DNA of 64,000 bases from an uncultured Bacteroidales bacterium (GTDB taxonomy: Bacteria; Bacteroidota; Bacteroidia; Bacteroidales; F082), in assembly GCA_937902805.1 (NCBI GenBank), contig CALEMB010000041.1, positions 1 to 64,000 on the forward strand, given 5' to 3'. Each line of letters starts with the position of its first letter. Position 1 is the stretch's first letter. Under the pieces are notes generated by a model that was not told where the DNA came from, made no database searches, and was given only the letters and a program-made list of their open reading frames with translations. Made by a program: the position numbers and the translations under genes. Shown in pieces: positions 1 through 9,387 of this stretch.

Positions 1-104
1 ATTTTTTGGTTTTCGAAAGGTTTTTGCTCGAAAAAAGGTGGTGGTGAACGTTGAAATGGAGGATAGGGCCTTGTATGTAATGCGACAGCATGAGGGAATC
101 CCAC

Positions 105-137
105 AAAAAAAGGAGACCCGAGGGCCTCCTTTTTTTG
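105..137 (-). terminator. Rho-independent terminator of the T9SS Asp-box gene
   Basis: GGAG-A-CCC pairs with GGG-C-CTCC (112-129) around a very short loop. The stem is flanked by seven T on one strand and seven A on the other, so it can work in both directions. It lies just past the stop of the minus-strand gene ending at 158. Confidence 0.75.
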
Positions 138-157
138 GTTTAACCAGTGATGTGGAT

Positions 158-2140
158 TTACTTCACAATGAACTTGACGGTCTTGTTGAAGCCGTTGGCG
201 TTGATGTTGCAGAAGTAGATGCCGCTGGTGAGGTCGAGGCTGATGGCGTTTTCACCCAGCTTCAGGTCCTTGTTGAACTGTTTCACAGCTTGTCCGACGA
301 GGTTGAAGATGGTGATGGTAGCCTCAGTGTTCATGGCGGAGTTCACGATCACATAGTCCGTGGCGGGGTTAGGATAGATGCCGTAGATCACATCCTTGGC
401 CTCGTTCTGGCTGTTCTCAGGAACGCTGACAAATTCGGGATCAGCGATCACCTTCACGACGTGGATGTCGTTGTCGGTGGCTGCGGATTGGGAAGCGTTG
501 GTGCCCCAGTAGAGACCAACTTCATAGTCGGTCTGGTAGCCGAACCAGAATTCGCCAGGGTTGGCGGTTTGGTCAGCGCCGAAGGTGAAGATGTTCTCAG
601 AGGAAGAGTAGGAGAAGTCAGCCAGAGGATCGGTCAGTTCGTCTACCACCTGATGCCAGTAGCCTTCATCAACATTGTAGTAGCTCACATAGATGCGTCT
701 GAAATAATAGGTTTGGCCATCTTCGTCGGTTTTCATGCAAGGAGCACTCCAGGCGCAGGCCATGTTGCCCAGCGGGTCGATGGAGAAGGCGGGCATACCA
801 GATGCGCCGCTACGCATTTTGTAGAAGTAGTCGTTCTCTCTGTAGAACATATCCTTGTTGTATTCAATGAGGTTGCCGTTGTCATCGACATATCTTGGCA
901 TGAATCCAATCCACTTGGTGGAGTCGGCCGCTCTGATCACATAGCCAGGGTTCTCCGGGTCGGGCTGCCAAAGCGTCATGGCGTGGTGCGGGTTGCCATC
1001 GTAGGCTTCGATGGGACCATCTTGGGTGTCGTTCCAATAGTAGACACCGTCAATGGTGAGGCCGCTCCAAGTGGTGTAGGTGTTACCGAGTTCAGCGTGG
1101 ATGTAGGTGTAGGCAGTCAGAGCCACGTGGGCAACGCCATCGGGGCCAACGGCGACAACGGCATTGGCAGGACCATCGACGGTGTCGGTGAAGACGGACT
1201 CGGGATCAGTTTCCCAATCATAGCCAGCATAGGGGTTATCCCAAACGATTCTTCTTTGCCAGGTCAGACCATCGTCGGTGGATTTGTACATCACGACATG
1301 GGCTTGGAGGTCGTCAGCATAAATCATGGCAACATTGTGGCCGTTAGCAGAGATGTTGTAGGAGTCACCGCCATAGTTGGTCTCTTCACCGTCTTGGGCA
1401 AGGGGTGAGTAGGTGACAGTCCAGTTTTCGGCGTCTTCCGAACGCATGTAGACATGGTGGTTGACGGATGCATCACTGCTGAGGGAGTGCTGGAGGTCGG
1501 CAATCACGTGGATGATGTTGTGGTGATCACCAGAGGTGGCAACTCTCGGCCAAGCGGCATCCTCTTCGTAAGGATACTCGGCGGGAGCATTCGGGATGAT
1601 GCCTCTGAAGACCCATTCGCCTTCGCCGGCAACTTCTCTGGTGTAAACACGCAGAGGAGTGTGGGCGATGAGGATTTCACCGTTGTCACCCCACTGTGCG
1701 ATGCTGGGCCAACCAGTTCTCACGTCTTCGACGCGGGCCTCGGGTTGATCCATCCATTCACCGGTCTCGGCATTGTAGAAGTTGTAGCCAGTACCACGGT
1801 CAGAGGCCGTTTGGTTGGTCTGGTGGGAGAGGGTGGCAGTCACACCAACGTTACCGTTGGGCAGCTGATACATACGGTTGGCGAGCCAACTGTTTGATTG
1901 GAGGTCGTAGTTGGTCACCATCGTAGCGGCATCTTCCATGTCTTGGAATCTGTTGACGACAACGCTCTTGGCGCTTTGGGGAGCAAACTGGGCGGCCGAT
2001 TCGGTAACGGCTTCTTTGCCCACAATGACCTTCTTGCTGTCAACTTTGACGGCTTGGGCGTCATTCTTGGCAACACGCTGTTGTGCAAATGCACTGAAGC
2101 CTAAAGCAAGGCTCAAGGAAAGTAACAGTACTTTTTTCAT
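158..2140 (-). CDS. Secreted Asp-box (BNR-like) protein with T9SS type A sorting domain
   Basis: A 660-residue exported protein. Residues 1-20 form a signal peptide ending in AFAQ. The centre is rich in Trp, Asp and Gly with an Asp-box (STDDGLTW, form SxDxGxTW), as found in sialidase-like beta-propellers and other exo-repeat folds. The last 75 residues start with YPNPATDYVIV and end KTVKFIVK, a type A sorting domain that directs export through the type IX system and cell-surface attachment. No sialidase catalytic set was recognised, so the substrate is unknown. A TATATTTG box upstream and a strong terminator downstream make it a single-gene unit. Confidence 0.8.
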   Translation of the reverse strand: MKKVLLLSLSLALGFSAFAQQRVAKNDAQAVKVDSKKVIVGKEAVTESAAQFAPQSAKSVVVNRFQDMEDAATMVTNYDLQSNSWLANRMYQLPNGNVGVTATLSHQTNQTASDRGTGYNFYNAETGEWMDQPEARVEDVRTGWPSIAQWGDNGEILIAHTPLRVYTREVAGEGEWVFRGIIPNAPAEYPYEEDAAWPRVATSGDHHNIIHVIADLQHSLSSDASVNHHVYMRSEDAENWTVTYSPLAQDGEETNYGGDSYNISANGHNVAMIYADDLQAHVVMYKSTDDGLTWQRRIVWDNPYAGYDWETDPESVFTDTVDGPANAVVAVGPDGVAHVALTAYTYIHAELGNTYTTWSGLTIDGVYYWNDTQDGPIEAYDGNPHHAMTLWQPDPENPGYVIRAADSTKWIGFMPRYVDDNGNLIEYNKDMFYRENDYFYKMRSGASGMPAFSIDPLGNMACAWSAPCMKTDEDGQTYYFRRIYVSYYNVDEGYWHQVVDELTDPLADFSYSSSENIFTFGADQTANPGEFWFGYQTDYEVGLYWGTNASQSAATDNDIHVVKVIADPEFVSVPENSQNEAKDVIYGIYPNPATDYVIVNSAMNTEATITIFNLVGQAVKQFNKDLKLGENAISLDLTSGIYFCNINANGFNKTVKFIVK

Positions 2141-2194
2141 GTTTGTGTGTTTTTAAGTGTTTGAATTAATGAATAATGTTCTGTATTTGGGCTG

Positions 2195-2202
2195 CAAATA
2201 TA
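2195..2202 (-). promoter_or_regulatory. -7 promoter box (TATATTTG)
   Basis: It matches the Bacteroidota TAnnTTTG consensus on the minus strand, 55 bases before the start codon at 2140. No clear -33 TTG was found at the usual spacing. Confidence 0.5.
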
Positions 2203-2352
2203 ATCTTTTTTGGAATAGTGGCAGCTAAAATGACATTTTTTTATACAAAAATTCAATTCTTGCAAGAATTGTGCCAGGAAAAAATGCTATCGCTTGTAAA
2301 ATGAAAAGGTTTTATTCTTAATTTTACACCCTCAAAAGAATTAGAAATCTAA

Positions 2353-2439
2353 ATGACCCAACAGCAAGCTTTACAGTTATTTGAGGAAAAGAAGGTGCGT
2401 ACCGTATGGGACGATGAGAAGGAAAAGTGGTTTTTTTAG
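2353..2439 (+). pseudogene. N-terminal stub of a BRO-N / phage antirepressor-type protein
   Basis: A 28-codon frame starting MTQQQALQLFEEKKVRTVW and ending KEKWFF before TAG. From memory of the family, this is the conserved opening of Bro-N/DinD-like proteins, which would continue with SIVDV. Reading stops inside a run of seven T, directly before the GIY-YIG start at 2448. Either a homopolymer frameshift or a recombination junction removed the rest. It may be a translated leader for the nuclease, but a remnant is more likely. Confidence 0.5.
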
Positions 2440-2447
2440 TTGACAAC

Positions 2448-2741
2448 ATGGAAAAGAAAGGATACACATACATATTATTCAACAAGCGTAATGGTACGTT
2501 GTATACAGGAGTGACCTCAAATTTGAAACAACGAATGCATGAGCATAAATCAAAAATGCATGAAAAGAGTTTTACGGCAAAGTATGGTGTAGATAAATTA
2601 GGCTATTATGAAGAATATGTTTTGATAAAAGATGCGATTGCAAGGGAAAAACAGATAAAGGCGGGTCCGCGGGTAAAGAAATTGCAGTTGATAGAAAGTA
2701 TTAATCCAAATTGGGTTGATTTATATGATACATTGTTATAA
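2448..2741 (+). CDS. Small GIY-YIG nuclease domain protein
   Basis: A 97-residue single-domain protein. It opens with YTYILFN and LYTGVTSNLKQRMHEH, the GIY-YIG core with the conserved Arg and His. KYGVDKLGYYEEY and AIAREKQIK supply the downstream metal-binding Glu region. This is the small UvrC-like GIY-YIG group common in Bacteroidota; its biological role is unsettled. ATG at 2448 is chosen because an in-frame GTG at 2427 lies inside the preceding Bro-N stub. Palindromic repeats of the ATTGCTTCG...GCAATGACG type begin 4 bases after the stop, suggesting a link between nuclease and repeats (inference). Confidence 0.8.
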   Translation: MEKKGYTYILFNKRNGTLYTGVTSNLKQRMHEHKSKMHEKSFTAKYGVDKLGYYEEYVLIKDAIAREKQIKAGPRVKKLQLIESINPNWVDLYDTLL

Positions 2742-2744
2742 CTG

Positions 2745-2886
2745 GATTGCTTCGTTCCTCGCAATGACGCGAAGCGGACGAACGGATGATGTAGACGGGA
2801 TTGCTTCACTTCGTTCGCAATGACGCAAGGCGGAAGAACGGACTCGCTTTGCGTCATTGCGAGGGAGGCACGACCGAAGCAATCCA
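2745..2886. repeat. Cluster of three dispersed palindromic repeats (GCAATGACG family)
   Basis: Two forward copies (about 2745-2776 and 2800-2832) read GGATTGCTTCG...CGCAATGACG. One inverted copy (about 2849-2886) reads GCGTCATTGCGAG...GAAGCAATCC. Forward and inverted copies could fold into a long hairpin in RNA. The same family recurs at 5896-5994 on the other side of the GH92 gene. Confidence 0.75.
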
Positions 2887-2924
2887 GAAAATAAACCTTG
2901 AAATAATGACTAAACTAATATAAA

Positions 2925-5894
2925 ATGAAAAAACTATTCCTACCCTTACTATTGCTCTGCCTCGCGGCATGCAGCACAAAACCCAAGGCCGACTATGTCG
3001 CCAACCCCGCTAACTATGTGGACCCATTCATCGGGACGGGTGGCCACGGCCACACTTTCCCAGGCGCGACCGTGCCCTTCGGCATGGTGCAGTTCAGCCC
3101 CGACACCCGCATGAACGACTGGGATGGCTGCTCGGGCTACCACACTTCCGACAACACCATCCTTGGTTTCAGCACCACCCACCTCAGCGGCACGGGCTGT
3201 TCCGACTATGGCGACTTTAGGTTTATGCCAATCGTTGGTGATGTGAAATTAGACAAAGGCGATGAAGAAAACACTGCTTCGGGCTATCGTTCGGCTTTCC
3301 AGCACGAGAATGAAGATGCCAAGGCGGGTTATTATGCCGTGCTTCTGGACGACTATAATACCAAGGTGGAACTCACCACGGGCGACCGTATTGGCATGAT
3401 GCGCTGCACCTTCCCGCAAAGCGACAATGCCCACATTTTCCTCGACATGGTGGAAGGTGTGAATGATGAAATCGTGTTTGAGTCTAACCTCACGGTGGAA
3501 AGCGAAAATGCCATCAGTGGCTTCCGTCGCACCCGCGACTGGGCTAGCGAGCAATACCTTTATTTCTATGCCGAGTTCTCGAAGCCGTTCAAGAGCTGTG
3601 CTTTGTATGACAAAGGTGAGCGTGTGGAAGACACATACGTCGAAAGCGACAATTTGAAAGCCTGCTTCGATTTCGACATGGAAGAGAATGAGCAAATCGT
3701 CATGCGCATTGCCCTCTCCGCCGTTGATGTGGAAGGCGCGAAAGGCAACCTGAAAGCTGAACTTGCCGAGACCGACTTCGATTTTGATGCCTTGCGCCAA
3801 AAGGCCTTCGAAAAGTGGAACACGGAGATGAAACGCTACGAGGTGAGTGACCCGAACGAAGCGAACAAGACGGTGTTCTACACGGCACTCTACCACTGCA
3901 TGGTGGCCCCCAACCTATTCAGCGATGCCGACGGTCGTTATCGTGCCCACGACCTGAAGGTCTATAAATCTGAGAGACCTGTTTATACCGTTTTCTCGCT
4001 GTGGGACACCTTCCGCAGCCTGCACCCGCTCTTCAGCCTGATGCAACGTGAACGCACCCTCGATTTCATCAACACCTTTATTAATAAGTACGAAACCAAC
4101 CCGCGCCACCTGTTGCCTATTTGGGAGCTGGCCGCCAATGAGACCTACTGCATGATTGGCAACCACGCTATCCCTGTCATCGCTGATGCCTACTTTGCCG
4201 GCATCCGCGACTTCGACACAGAGAAGGCACTGGAAGCCATGGTGGCAAGTTCCAAGATGGACTTCCGCGGCATGGGTGCCTACATGAAATATGGCTATAT
4301 CCCGATTGAAGTGGAAGGCGAGGCCACTTCCAAGACCCTCGAATATGCTTATGACGACTGGTGTGTGGCCCGCATGGCCGAAGACATGGGCAAGCAGGAC
4401 ATCGCTGATGAGTTCTATGCCCGCGCACAGGCTTATAAGAATATCTACAACCCCGAAAACCAGTTCTTCCAAGGTCGCCGCAACGGCGGTTGGATGAAGC
4501 CTTTCGACCCCGCACAAGTAAACTTCACTTTGACTGAGGCCAACTCCTACCAATATGGTTTCTTTGTGCCACAGGATGTGAATGGACACATCGATTTGAT
4601 GGGAGGTCTGAACAGTTATGAGGCTAAACTTGACGGTCTCTTTAACGCGCCTTCTAACCTCACAGGTCGCGCCCAACCCGACATCACTGGCCTTATCGGG
4701 CAATATGCCCATGGCAACGAGCCGAGCCACAACACTGTGTATATGTACAACTTTGTCGGAGCACCTGTCAAGACGCAGAAATATGTGAAGCAGGTGATGG
4801 ACGACTTCTACACCGATCGCCGCGATGGTTACTCGGGCAACGAAGACTGCGGCCAGATGTCGGCATGGGCGGTGTTTTCATGCATGGGCTTCTATCCTGC
4901 CACACCCGCCTCGGGATACTACGTGCTGGGTCTGCCGCGTTTCGAGCGCACAAGGCTGACCTTTGAGAACGGCAAGCAGTTTGAGGTCATCGCCAAGAAC
5001 TTGAGCGAGAAAAACTGCTATGTGCAGTCTGTCAAGTTGAATGGCAATCCCTTGGAGCGTAGCTATATCACTTTTGATGAGGTGCATAACGGTGGCACTT
5101 TGGAGTTCACCATGACCGACCAGCCCAACTCCACTTGGGCCACGAAGCCTGAGAACTGCCCCGTGATGCGCATTGAGAGCAACCCGATTGTCATTGTGCC
5201 GACGATTAATGCCACTTCCGACACCTTCTTCGACAGCCTCATGGTGAGCATGAACCATCCCGTCGAGGGTGTTGAGATCTACTACACCTTGGATGGCAGC
5301 GACCCGACGGAAAACGGAACGCTTTACGAGCAGCCGCTTTGCCTGAAGGAAAATACCAAGGTGCGTGCCGCAGCTAAGCAGGGCGACAGCTGGAGCCGAG
5401 TGATAGATGCGCAATACTATCTCATCGATGCCAACCGCAGCGTGAAATTGGAGAACATGTACAACGAACAATATTCAGCGGGCGGCGTCAAGGCCCTCAT
5501 TGATCATCTGCGTGGCACCGATAACTTCCGTACGGGAGCTTGGCAGGGTTACTATGGCGTTGACCTCATCGCCACTGTTGACATGGGTCAACCCAAGAAA
5601 ATCAACCGTTTGGCAGGCAGCTTCTTGCAGGAGATATACTCTTGGATTTGGATGCCTACCGAGGTGGAGTATTTTGTCAGCGACGATGGCAAGAACTTCC
5701 GCAGTGTGGGCAAGGTGAAGAACGAGGTGCCCATTGATGAAGACGGTGCCTTCGTTCAGGAGATGGAAGTGAGGCCGCGCACCAACGCCCGTTATGTGAA
5801 GATGGTGGCCAAGACCATAGGCATCTGCCCCGAAGGCCATGTCGGCGCCGGACAGAAGGCATGGATCTTCTGTGATGAATTGGTGATAGAATAA
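2925..5894 (+). CDS. GH92 alpha-mannosidase, lipoprotein
   Basis: A 989-residue surface or periplasmic lipoprotein (LCLAACS lipobox, Cys at about residue 16). Residues 27 to about 745 are a GH92 catalytic unit: it opens VDPFIGTGGHGHTFPGATVP and carries the late GNEDCGQMSAWAVFS motif of the active-site region. GH92 enzymes are Ca-dependent exo-mannosidases that trim alpha-mannans or N-glycans. It is longer than the usual 730-760 residues. The extra C-terminus holds a chitobiase-C-like segment (VEIYYTLDGSDPTENGTLY) and an F5/8-type carbohydrate-binding domain to the end. No SusC/SusD pair is adjacent, so it is an orphan rather than part of a visible polysaccharide locus. Palindromic repeats lie on both sides. 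Confidence 0.93.
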   Translation: MKKLFLPLLLLCLAACSTKPKADYVANPANYVDPFIGTGGHGHTFPGATVPFGMVQFSPDTRMNDWDGCSGYHTSDNTILGFSTTHLSGTGCSDYGDFRFMPIVGDVKLDKGDEENTASGYRSAFQHENEDAKAGYYAVLLDDYNTKVELTTGDRIGMMRCTFPQSDNAHIFLDMVEGVNDEIVFESNLTVESENAISGFRRTRDWASEQYLYFYAEFSKPFKSCALYDKGERVEDTYVESDNLKACFDFDMEENEQIVMRIALSAVDVEGAKGNLKAELAETDFDFDALRQKAFEKWNTEMKRYEVSDPNEANKTVFYTALYHCMVAPNLFSDADGRYRAHDLKVYKSERPVYTVFSLWDTFRSLHPLFSLMQRERTLDFINTFINKYETNPRHLLPIWELAANETYCMIGNHAIPVIADAYFAGIRDFDTEKALEAMVASSKMDFRGMGAYMKYGYIPIEVEGEATSKTLEYAYDDWCVARMAEDMGKQDIADEFYARAQAYKNIYNPENQFFQGRRNGGWMKPFDPAQVNFTLTEANSYQYGFFVPQDVNGHIDLMGGLNSYEAKLDGLFNAPSNLTGRAQPDITGLIGQYAHGNEPSHNTVYMYNFVGAPVKTQKYVKQVMDDFYTDRRDGYSGNEDCGQMSAWAVFSCMGFYPATPASGYYVLGLPRFERTRLTFENGKQFEVIAKNLSEKNCYVQSVKLNGNPLERSYITFDEVHNGGTLEFTMTDQPNSTWATKPENCPVMRIESNPIVIVPTINATSDTFFDSLMVSMNHPVEGVEIYYTLDGSDPTENGTLYEQPLCLKENTKVRAAAKQGDSWSRVIDAQYYLIDANRSVKLENMYNEQYSAGGVKALIDHLRGTDNFRTGAWQGYYGVDLIATVDMGQPKKINRLAGSFLQEIYSWIWMPTEVEYFVSDDGKNFRSVGKVKNEVPIDEDGAFVQEMEVRPRTNARYVKMVAKTIGICPEGHVGAGQKAWIFCDELVIE

Positions 5895-5895
5895 G

Positions 5896-5994
5896 GACAC
5901 GCTTTGCGTCACTGCGAGGCACGAAGCAGTCTAGACGACAAACTTAATCCCTGGATTGCTTCGTCGTTCCTCCTCGCAATGACGCGAAGCGACC
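5896..5994. repeat. Second cluster of GCAATGACG-family palindromic repeats
   Basis: A degenerate inverted copy (GCGTCACTGCGAGGCACGAAG, about 5907-5928) is followed by a forward copy (GGATTGCTTCGTCG...CGCAATGACGCG, 5952-5988). It is the same family as at 2745-2886, so the GH92 gene is bracketed by these elements. Confidence 0.7.
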
Positions 5995-6018
5995 GAAAAA
6001 CTTAATTTTGAATTTTCA

Positions 6019-6045
6019 AATCTTTGAATTTTAAATCTTTAAATC
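6019..6045 (+). repeat. AT-rich leader repeat shared with the atpE leader
   Basis: The stretch is built from AATCTTTGAAT and TTTAAATC units and ends 7 bases before the pfp ATG. A nearly identical 28-base stretch lies at 32280-32307 before atpE. Shared function is not shown. Confidence 0.5.
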
Positions 6046-6052
6046 CGAAAAT

Positions 6053-7270
6053 ATGAAAGAATCCATCGTAATTCTCGCCGGTGGCGGTCCCGCCCCTGGC
6101 ATCAACACGGTCATTAGTACTGTGGCGAAGACCTTCCTCAAGGCTGGTTATCGCGTGCTCGGCCTCAATGAAGGCTACAAAAACCTCTTTAATCCCAATC
6201 CCGATGTGGTCGAGATGGACTTCCTCTATGCTGACTCCATCCTCAAGCGTGGTGGTTCAGCCTTGAAGATGAGCCGTTACAAACCGAAAAACGAAGAGTT
6301 TAACACCGAGTTTTTTGTCAAGAACAACATCAAGTTGTTGGTCACCATCGGTGGCGACGACACTGCTTCGACGGCCAACCGTATTTCGAAGTTCTTGGCT
6401 GGCAGTGGTTTCCCCATCCAAAATATCCATGTGCCCAAAACCATCGACAACGATCTACCGTTGCCCGAGGGTAGCCCCACTTTCGGCTATTATTCTGCTA
6501 AGGATGCCGCCGTGCAGTTGGTGCAGACCATCTACGAAGATGCCCGCACCAGCGGCAACTGGTTTGTGGTGTCGGCTATGGGTCGTGAGGCAGGTCACCT
6601 CGCTTTCGGCATGACTTCGGCCTGCCACTGCCCGATGGTGGTCATCCCCGAAATGTTTAATAAGACAGCTGTCACTTTTGATGCCATCATCAAGTTGGTG
6701 GTCAGTTCCATCGTGAAACGCAAGCTGTTGGGCGTCGAATATGGCGTGGTCATCATCAGCGAAGGTGTGTTCCACTTCATGAGCGACGAGGAAATCGAGA
6801 AGTCGGGTGTGGCCTTTACCTATGACGAGCATGGTCACCCCGAGCTGGGTAACGTCAGCAAGGCTCACATCTTCAATCTGTTGCTGCAACAGCGCCTGAA
6901 AGCATTGGGTCTCAGCGTGAAGAGCCGCCCCGTGGAAATCGGTTATGGCATCCGTTGCGTTGAGCCGAACGGCTATGACTTGACTTATTGCTCGCTGCTG
7001 GGCTACGGCGTGAAGAAGCTCTTCGATCAGGGTGTGAGTGGCGCTATGGTCACTGCCAACCCGAAGGGCGAGATTGTGCCGCTGTACCTGAAGGACGTGG
7101 AAGACGAGAACGGCAAGATTAAGCCGCGTCTGGTCAACCTGAACGGCCCGAAGGCCGAGTTGATTTTCAACGATGGTTTGCAATACATCATGCCTGCTGA
7201 TTACGAAGCAGCCAAGACTTATCTGCCGAATCCGGAGGAATACGATTTCAAGAAGATCTTGAAGTGGTAA
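6053..7270 (+). CDS. pfp: Pyrophosphate-type 6-phosphofructokinase
   Basis: A 405-residue cytoplasmic PFK family enzyme that phosphorylates fructose 6-phosphate in glycolysis. The phosphoryl-donor loop reads GGDDT (residues 100-104) and the substrate loop PKTIDND (128-134). Asp in place of the ATP-enzyme Gly after GGD, and Lys in place of Gly in PGTIDND, are the known marks of PPi-dependent enzymes. The reaction is therefore inferred to be reversible and PPi-linked. It is a single-gene unit that converges on the C10 peptidase gene and shares a bidirectional terminator with it. Confidence 0.93.
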   Translation: MKESIVILAGGGPAPGINTVISTVAKTFLKAGYRVLGLNEGYKNLFNPNPDVVEMDFLYADSILKRGGSALKMSRYKPKNEEFNTEFFVKNNIKLLVTIGGDDTASTANRISKFLAGSGFPIQNIHVPKTIDNDLPLPEGSPTFGYYSAKDAAVQLVQTIYEDARTSGNWFVVSAMGREAGHLAFGMTSACHCPMVVIPEMFNKTAVTFDAIIKLVVSSIVKRKLLGVEYGVVIISEGVFHFMSDEEIEKSGVAFTYDEHGHPELGNVSKAHIFNLLLQQRLKALGLSVKSRPVEIGYGIRCVEPNGYDLTYCSLLGYGVKKLFDQGVSGAMVTANPKGEIVPLYLKDVEDENGKIKPRLVNLNGPKAELIFNDGLQYIMPADYEAAKTYLPNPEEYDFKKILKW

Positions 7271-7278
7271 CAAAAAAA

Positions 7279-7307
7279 ATGGGGCGACTTGGTCGCCCCA
7301 TTTTTTT
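7279..7307. terminator. Bidirectional terminator between pfp and the C10 peptidase gene
   Basis: ATGGGGCGAC and GTCGCCCCAT form a perfect 10-bp stem with loop TTG (7280-7302). T runs flank it in both orientations, which fits two convergent genes. Confidence 0.9.
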
Positions 7308-7310
7308 GTC

Positions 7311-9356
7311 TTATTTTCTAACATTGATTTTTTGCACCATCACACCATTTTCCGTTGCGATGCGAACGAGGTAGAAGCCTTGTCCGTAGCTGCTGAGGTC
7401 GAGGGTGGTACTGTCTTCGGTGGTAGTTTCAAACAAGGTTTGTCCCAGCATGTTGCTCACAGTGATGAGCATGGTGCCGCAGCCATTCACGTTGAGCAGG
7501 CCGTTGGTCGGATTGGGATAGACGCTGACGCTGTTGTCCGTTGTGGTTTCGTCAACGGCGTCGACGCTGCACGGGTCGTAGGAGAAGAAAACGCCTTCTT
7601 CAAGTTCGGCCGAGGTGTAGATGGTTTCGCCCTCAGCGTTGATAAGGCTGAAGGAGCACTCGCTGTCGGTGTCGTATTCCGGATAAGCATGGTACCAGCC
7701 GGGGTTCCAGATGAAGTTGAGGTTGCCTGTCAGCAAGGGCAGGTCAACGGCCAACGCTGTGCCTTGTGTCATGGTGACCACGGCGAGGCGGTTGCCGTTT
7801 TCATCGGCCACGCTGATGGCGGCACCTTTCCAGCCGTCACCGCCGTTGTCGTGGAGCATGAAGACGATGTTGCACTTCTCGCCCACGAGGATGCTACGGT
7901 AGGTGGTGCGGCTGATGCCGGCGGCGTTGGTGACATAGATGGAATATTCATAGAGGCCAGGTTCCAAACCGTTGTCAATATACTCCATGTCGGCACCTGC
8001 TTCTACGTCGGTAAGCACTGCGATTTCCTCGAAGTTGCGGCGGATGGTGATAGAGGTGATGTTAGTCAAGTCATTGCCGTTGAGGTCGGTGGAAGGATTG
8101 TTCCAAGTGATGCGGATGGCATCGAAGGCTTCTTCAATGATGGCCATCTTACTCACGCTGTCGGGACGACTGAAGTATTCGCCGTTTTGCGGGACGATAT
8201 GGCAGATGATACTATTGCCTTTGTTGAAGTCGTATCTCGTGGTGTGGAGTGCGCCGATGGGGCACCAGGCGTTGTCGTGACCGTTCCAGCCCCAGTTGAA
8301 GTGGAAATAGTCGTTCTCGTCGTAGCCGTCGCACACAAAGGCATGGCCACCAGCACCATTGTCGTCGGCGCCGTTGTATTCGATCGGAAGATGCTCATCG
8401 AGGCCGCCGTCTTTCAGCATCTGGGCCCATTCCTCGTTGGTATAACTCCATTCGGGGTATAAATCTCCGAAGTTGATGATGAGTGAGTCGGTGGAGTAAC
8501 GGAAATAGTCTCTCAACGCGTCGGGGATTAAAAAGTTATAGGCACCGCTACCGTTTCCACTATATATCATATCGACGGCAACGCCGATGTGATGGAGAAG
8601 TTGGGCCACATAATGAATCTCTTCTTCGCTGCTGGTGGAGTCGATGTTCAAGGGCATTTGCTCGAAGTGGTATTCGGTTTCACCAAAATTGGCACTTTGT
8701 GGCTCGAAGCCTTCGGGGGTGTAGGTATGCGAGCCGGTTCCGATGGCAGGCCATTCCCAATATTTCATCACTTGGCCTACGGCAGTGGCCACGCAGCCTG
8801 CAAACGCATGGCCTCCATTGCCGAGGGTGTCGGGAAGGCTGACGGGGCATTGGCTGTTCCAAGGATAGTTTTGGTGCCAAAGCGTCTGGCAGAGCGGGCC
8901 GACCACGGCGCGGGTCTGACCGCCACGGTTGAGGCTGCCTGTTTCGCTCACCCGTTTCCATTCGGCCACTATGTCGGGCGTGGCGGCGAGGTTGTGCTCA
9001 CGGATGTAATGGATTTCCTCACGGTAGCCGTTGAGGGTGTATTGGAAGCCATCGGCCACGTCGCTTGGGTTGTACTTGCCCGTGGTGGAGTAGGCGAGGA
9101 TGGGCCTCACGCGGTCGTCGCCAGCGATGACGACGAAGCCTTCGCCGTTGCTGACATTGAAAACATAATAGTCGGTGACATCACGGTCGGCAGCCACACT
9201 AACCAAATCTAACTGGATGTTAGCGTTTTTCTGGCTAAGGACGGTGGTGCTCAAAAATTTGGTGCCCACTTTTTGGGCTTTTTGTTGGTCGACTGGGCCA
9301 GCCGTCAGGCTGCTGAAGGCAGCAAAGAAGCACAGGGATAAAAAGAGTTTTTTCAT
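7311..9356 (-). CDS. C10 family (streptopain-like) cysteine protease with T9SS sorting domain
   Basis: A 681-residue exported protease. Residues 1-20 are a signal peptide. A Spi-type propeptide follows (to about residue 148). The catalytic Cys is near residue 188 in GGHAFAGCVATAVGQVMKYW and the catalytic His near 338 in GGHAFVCDGY, as in streptopain and interpain. Residues 400-500 look like a fibronectin-type module. The C-terminus (VSVYPNPTNGLLNV to the end) is a type IX secretion sorting domain, so the enzyme should end up on the surface or outside the cell. The propeptide implies activation by self-cleavage. A TATCTTTG box precedes it. Confidence 0.93.
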   Translation of the reverse strand: MKKLFLSLCFFAAFSSLTAGPVDQQKAQKVGTKFLSTTVLSQKNANIQLDLVSVAADRDVTDYYVFNVSNGEGFVVIAGDDRVRPILAYSTTGKYNPSDVADGFQYTLNGYREEIHYIREHNLAATPDIVAEWKRVSETGSLNRGGQTRAVVGPLCQTLWHQNYPWNSQCPVSLPDTLGNGGHAFAGCVATAVGQVMKYWEWPAIGTGSHTYTPEGFEPQSANFGETEYHFEQMPLNIDSTSSEEEIHYVAQLLHHIGVAVDMIYSGNGSGAYNFLIPDALRDYFRYSTDSLIINFGDLYPEWSYTNEEWAQMLKDGGLDEHLPIEYNGADDNGAGGHAFVCDGYDENDYFHFNWGWNGHDNAWCPIGALHTTRYDFNKGNSIICHIVPQNGEYFSRPDSVSKMAIIEEAFDAIRITWNNPSTDLNGNDLTNITSITIRRNFEEIAVLTDVEAGADMEYIDNGLEPGLYEYSIYVTNAAGISRTTYRSILVGEKCNIVFMLHDNGGDGWKGAAISVADENGNRLAVVTMTQGTALAVDLPLLTGNLNFIWNPGWYHAYPEYDTDSECSFSLINAEGETIYTSAELEEGVFFSYDPCSVDAVDETTTDNSVSVYPNPTNGLLNVNGCGTMLITVSNMLGQTLFETTTEDSTTLDLSSYGQGFYLVRIATENGVMVQKINVRK

Positions 9357-9387
9357 TGTTTAGAATTTGTGAATTTATTTAATGTGG

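Noticed and set aside
38..1408. 456-residue plus-strand reading frame opposite the T9SS Asp-box gene
   Set aside because: It is antisense to a clear gene with signal peptide and sorting domain. Its Val/Gly/Asp-rich composition is what complementing that gene produces.
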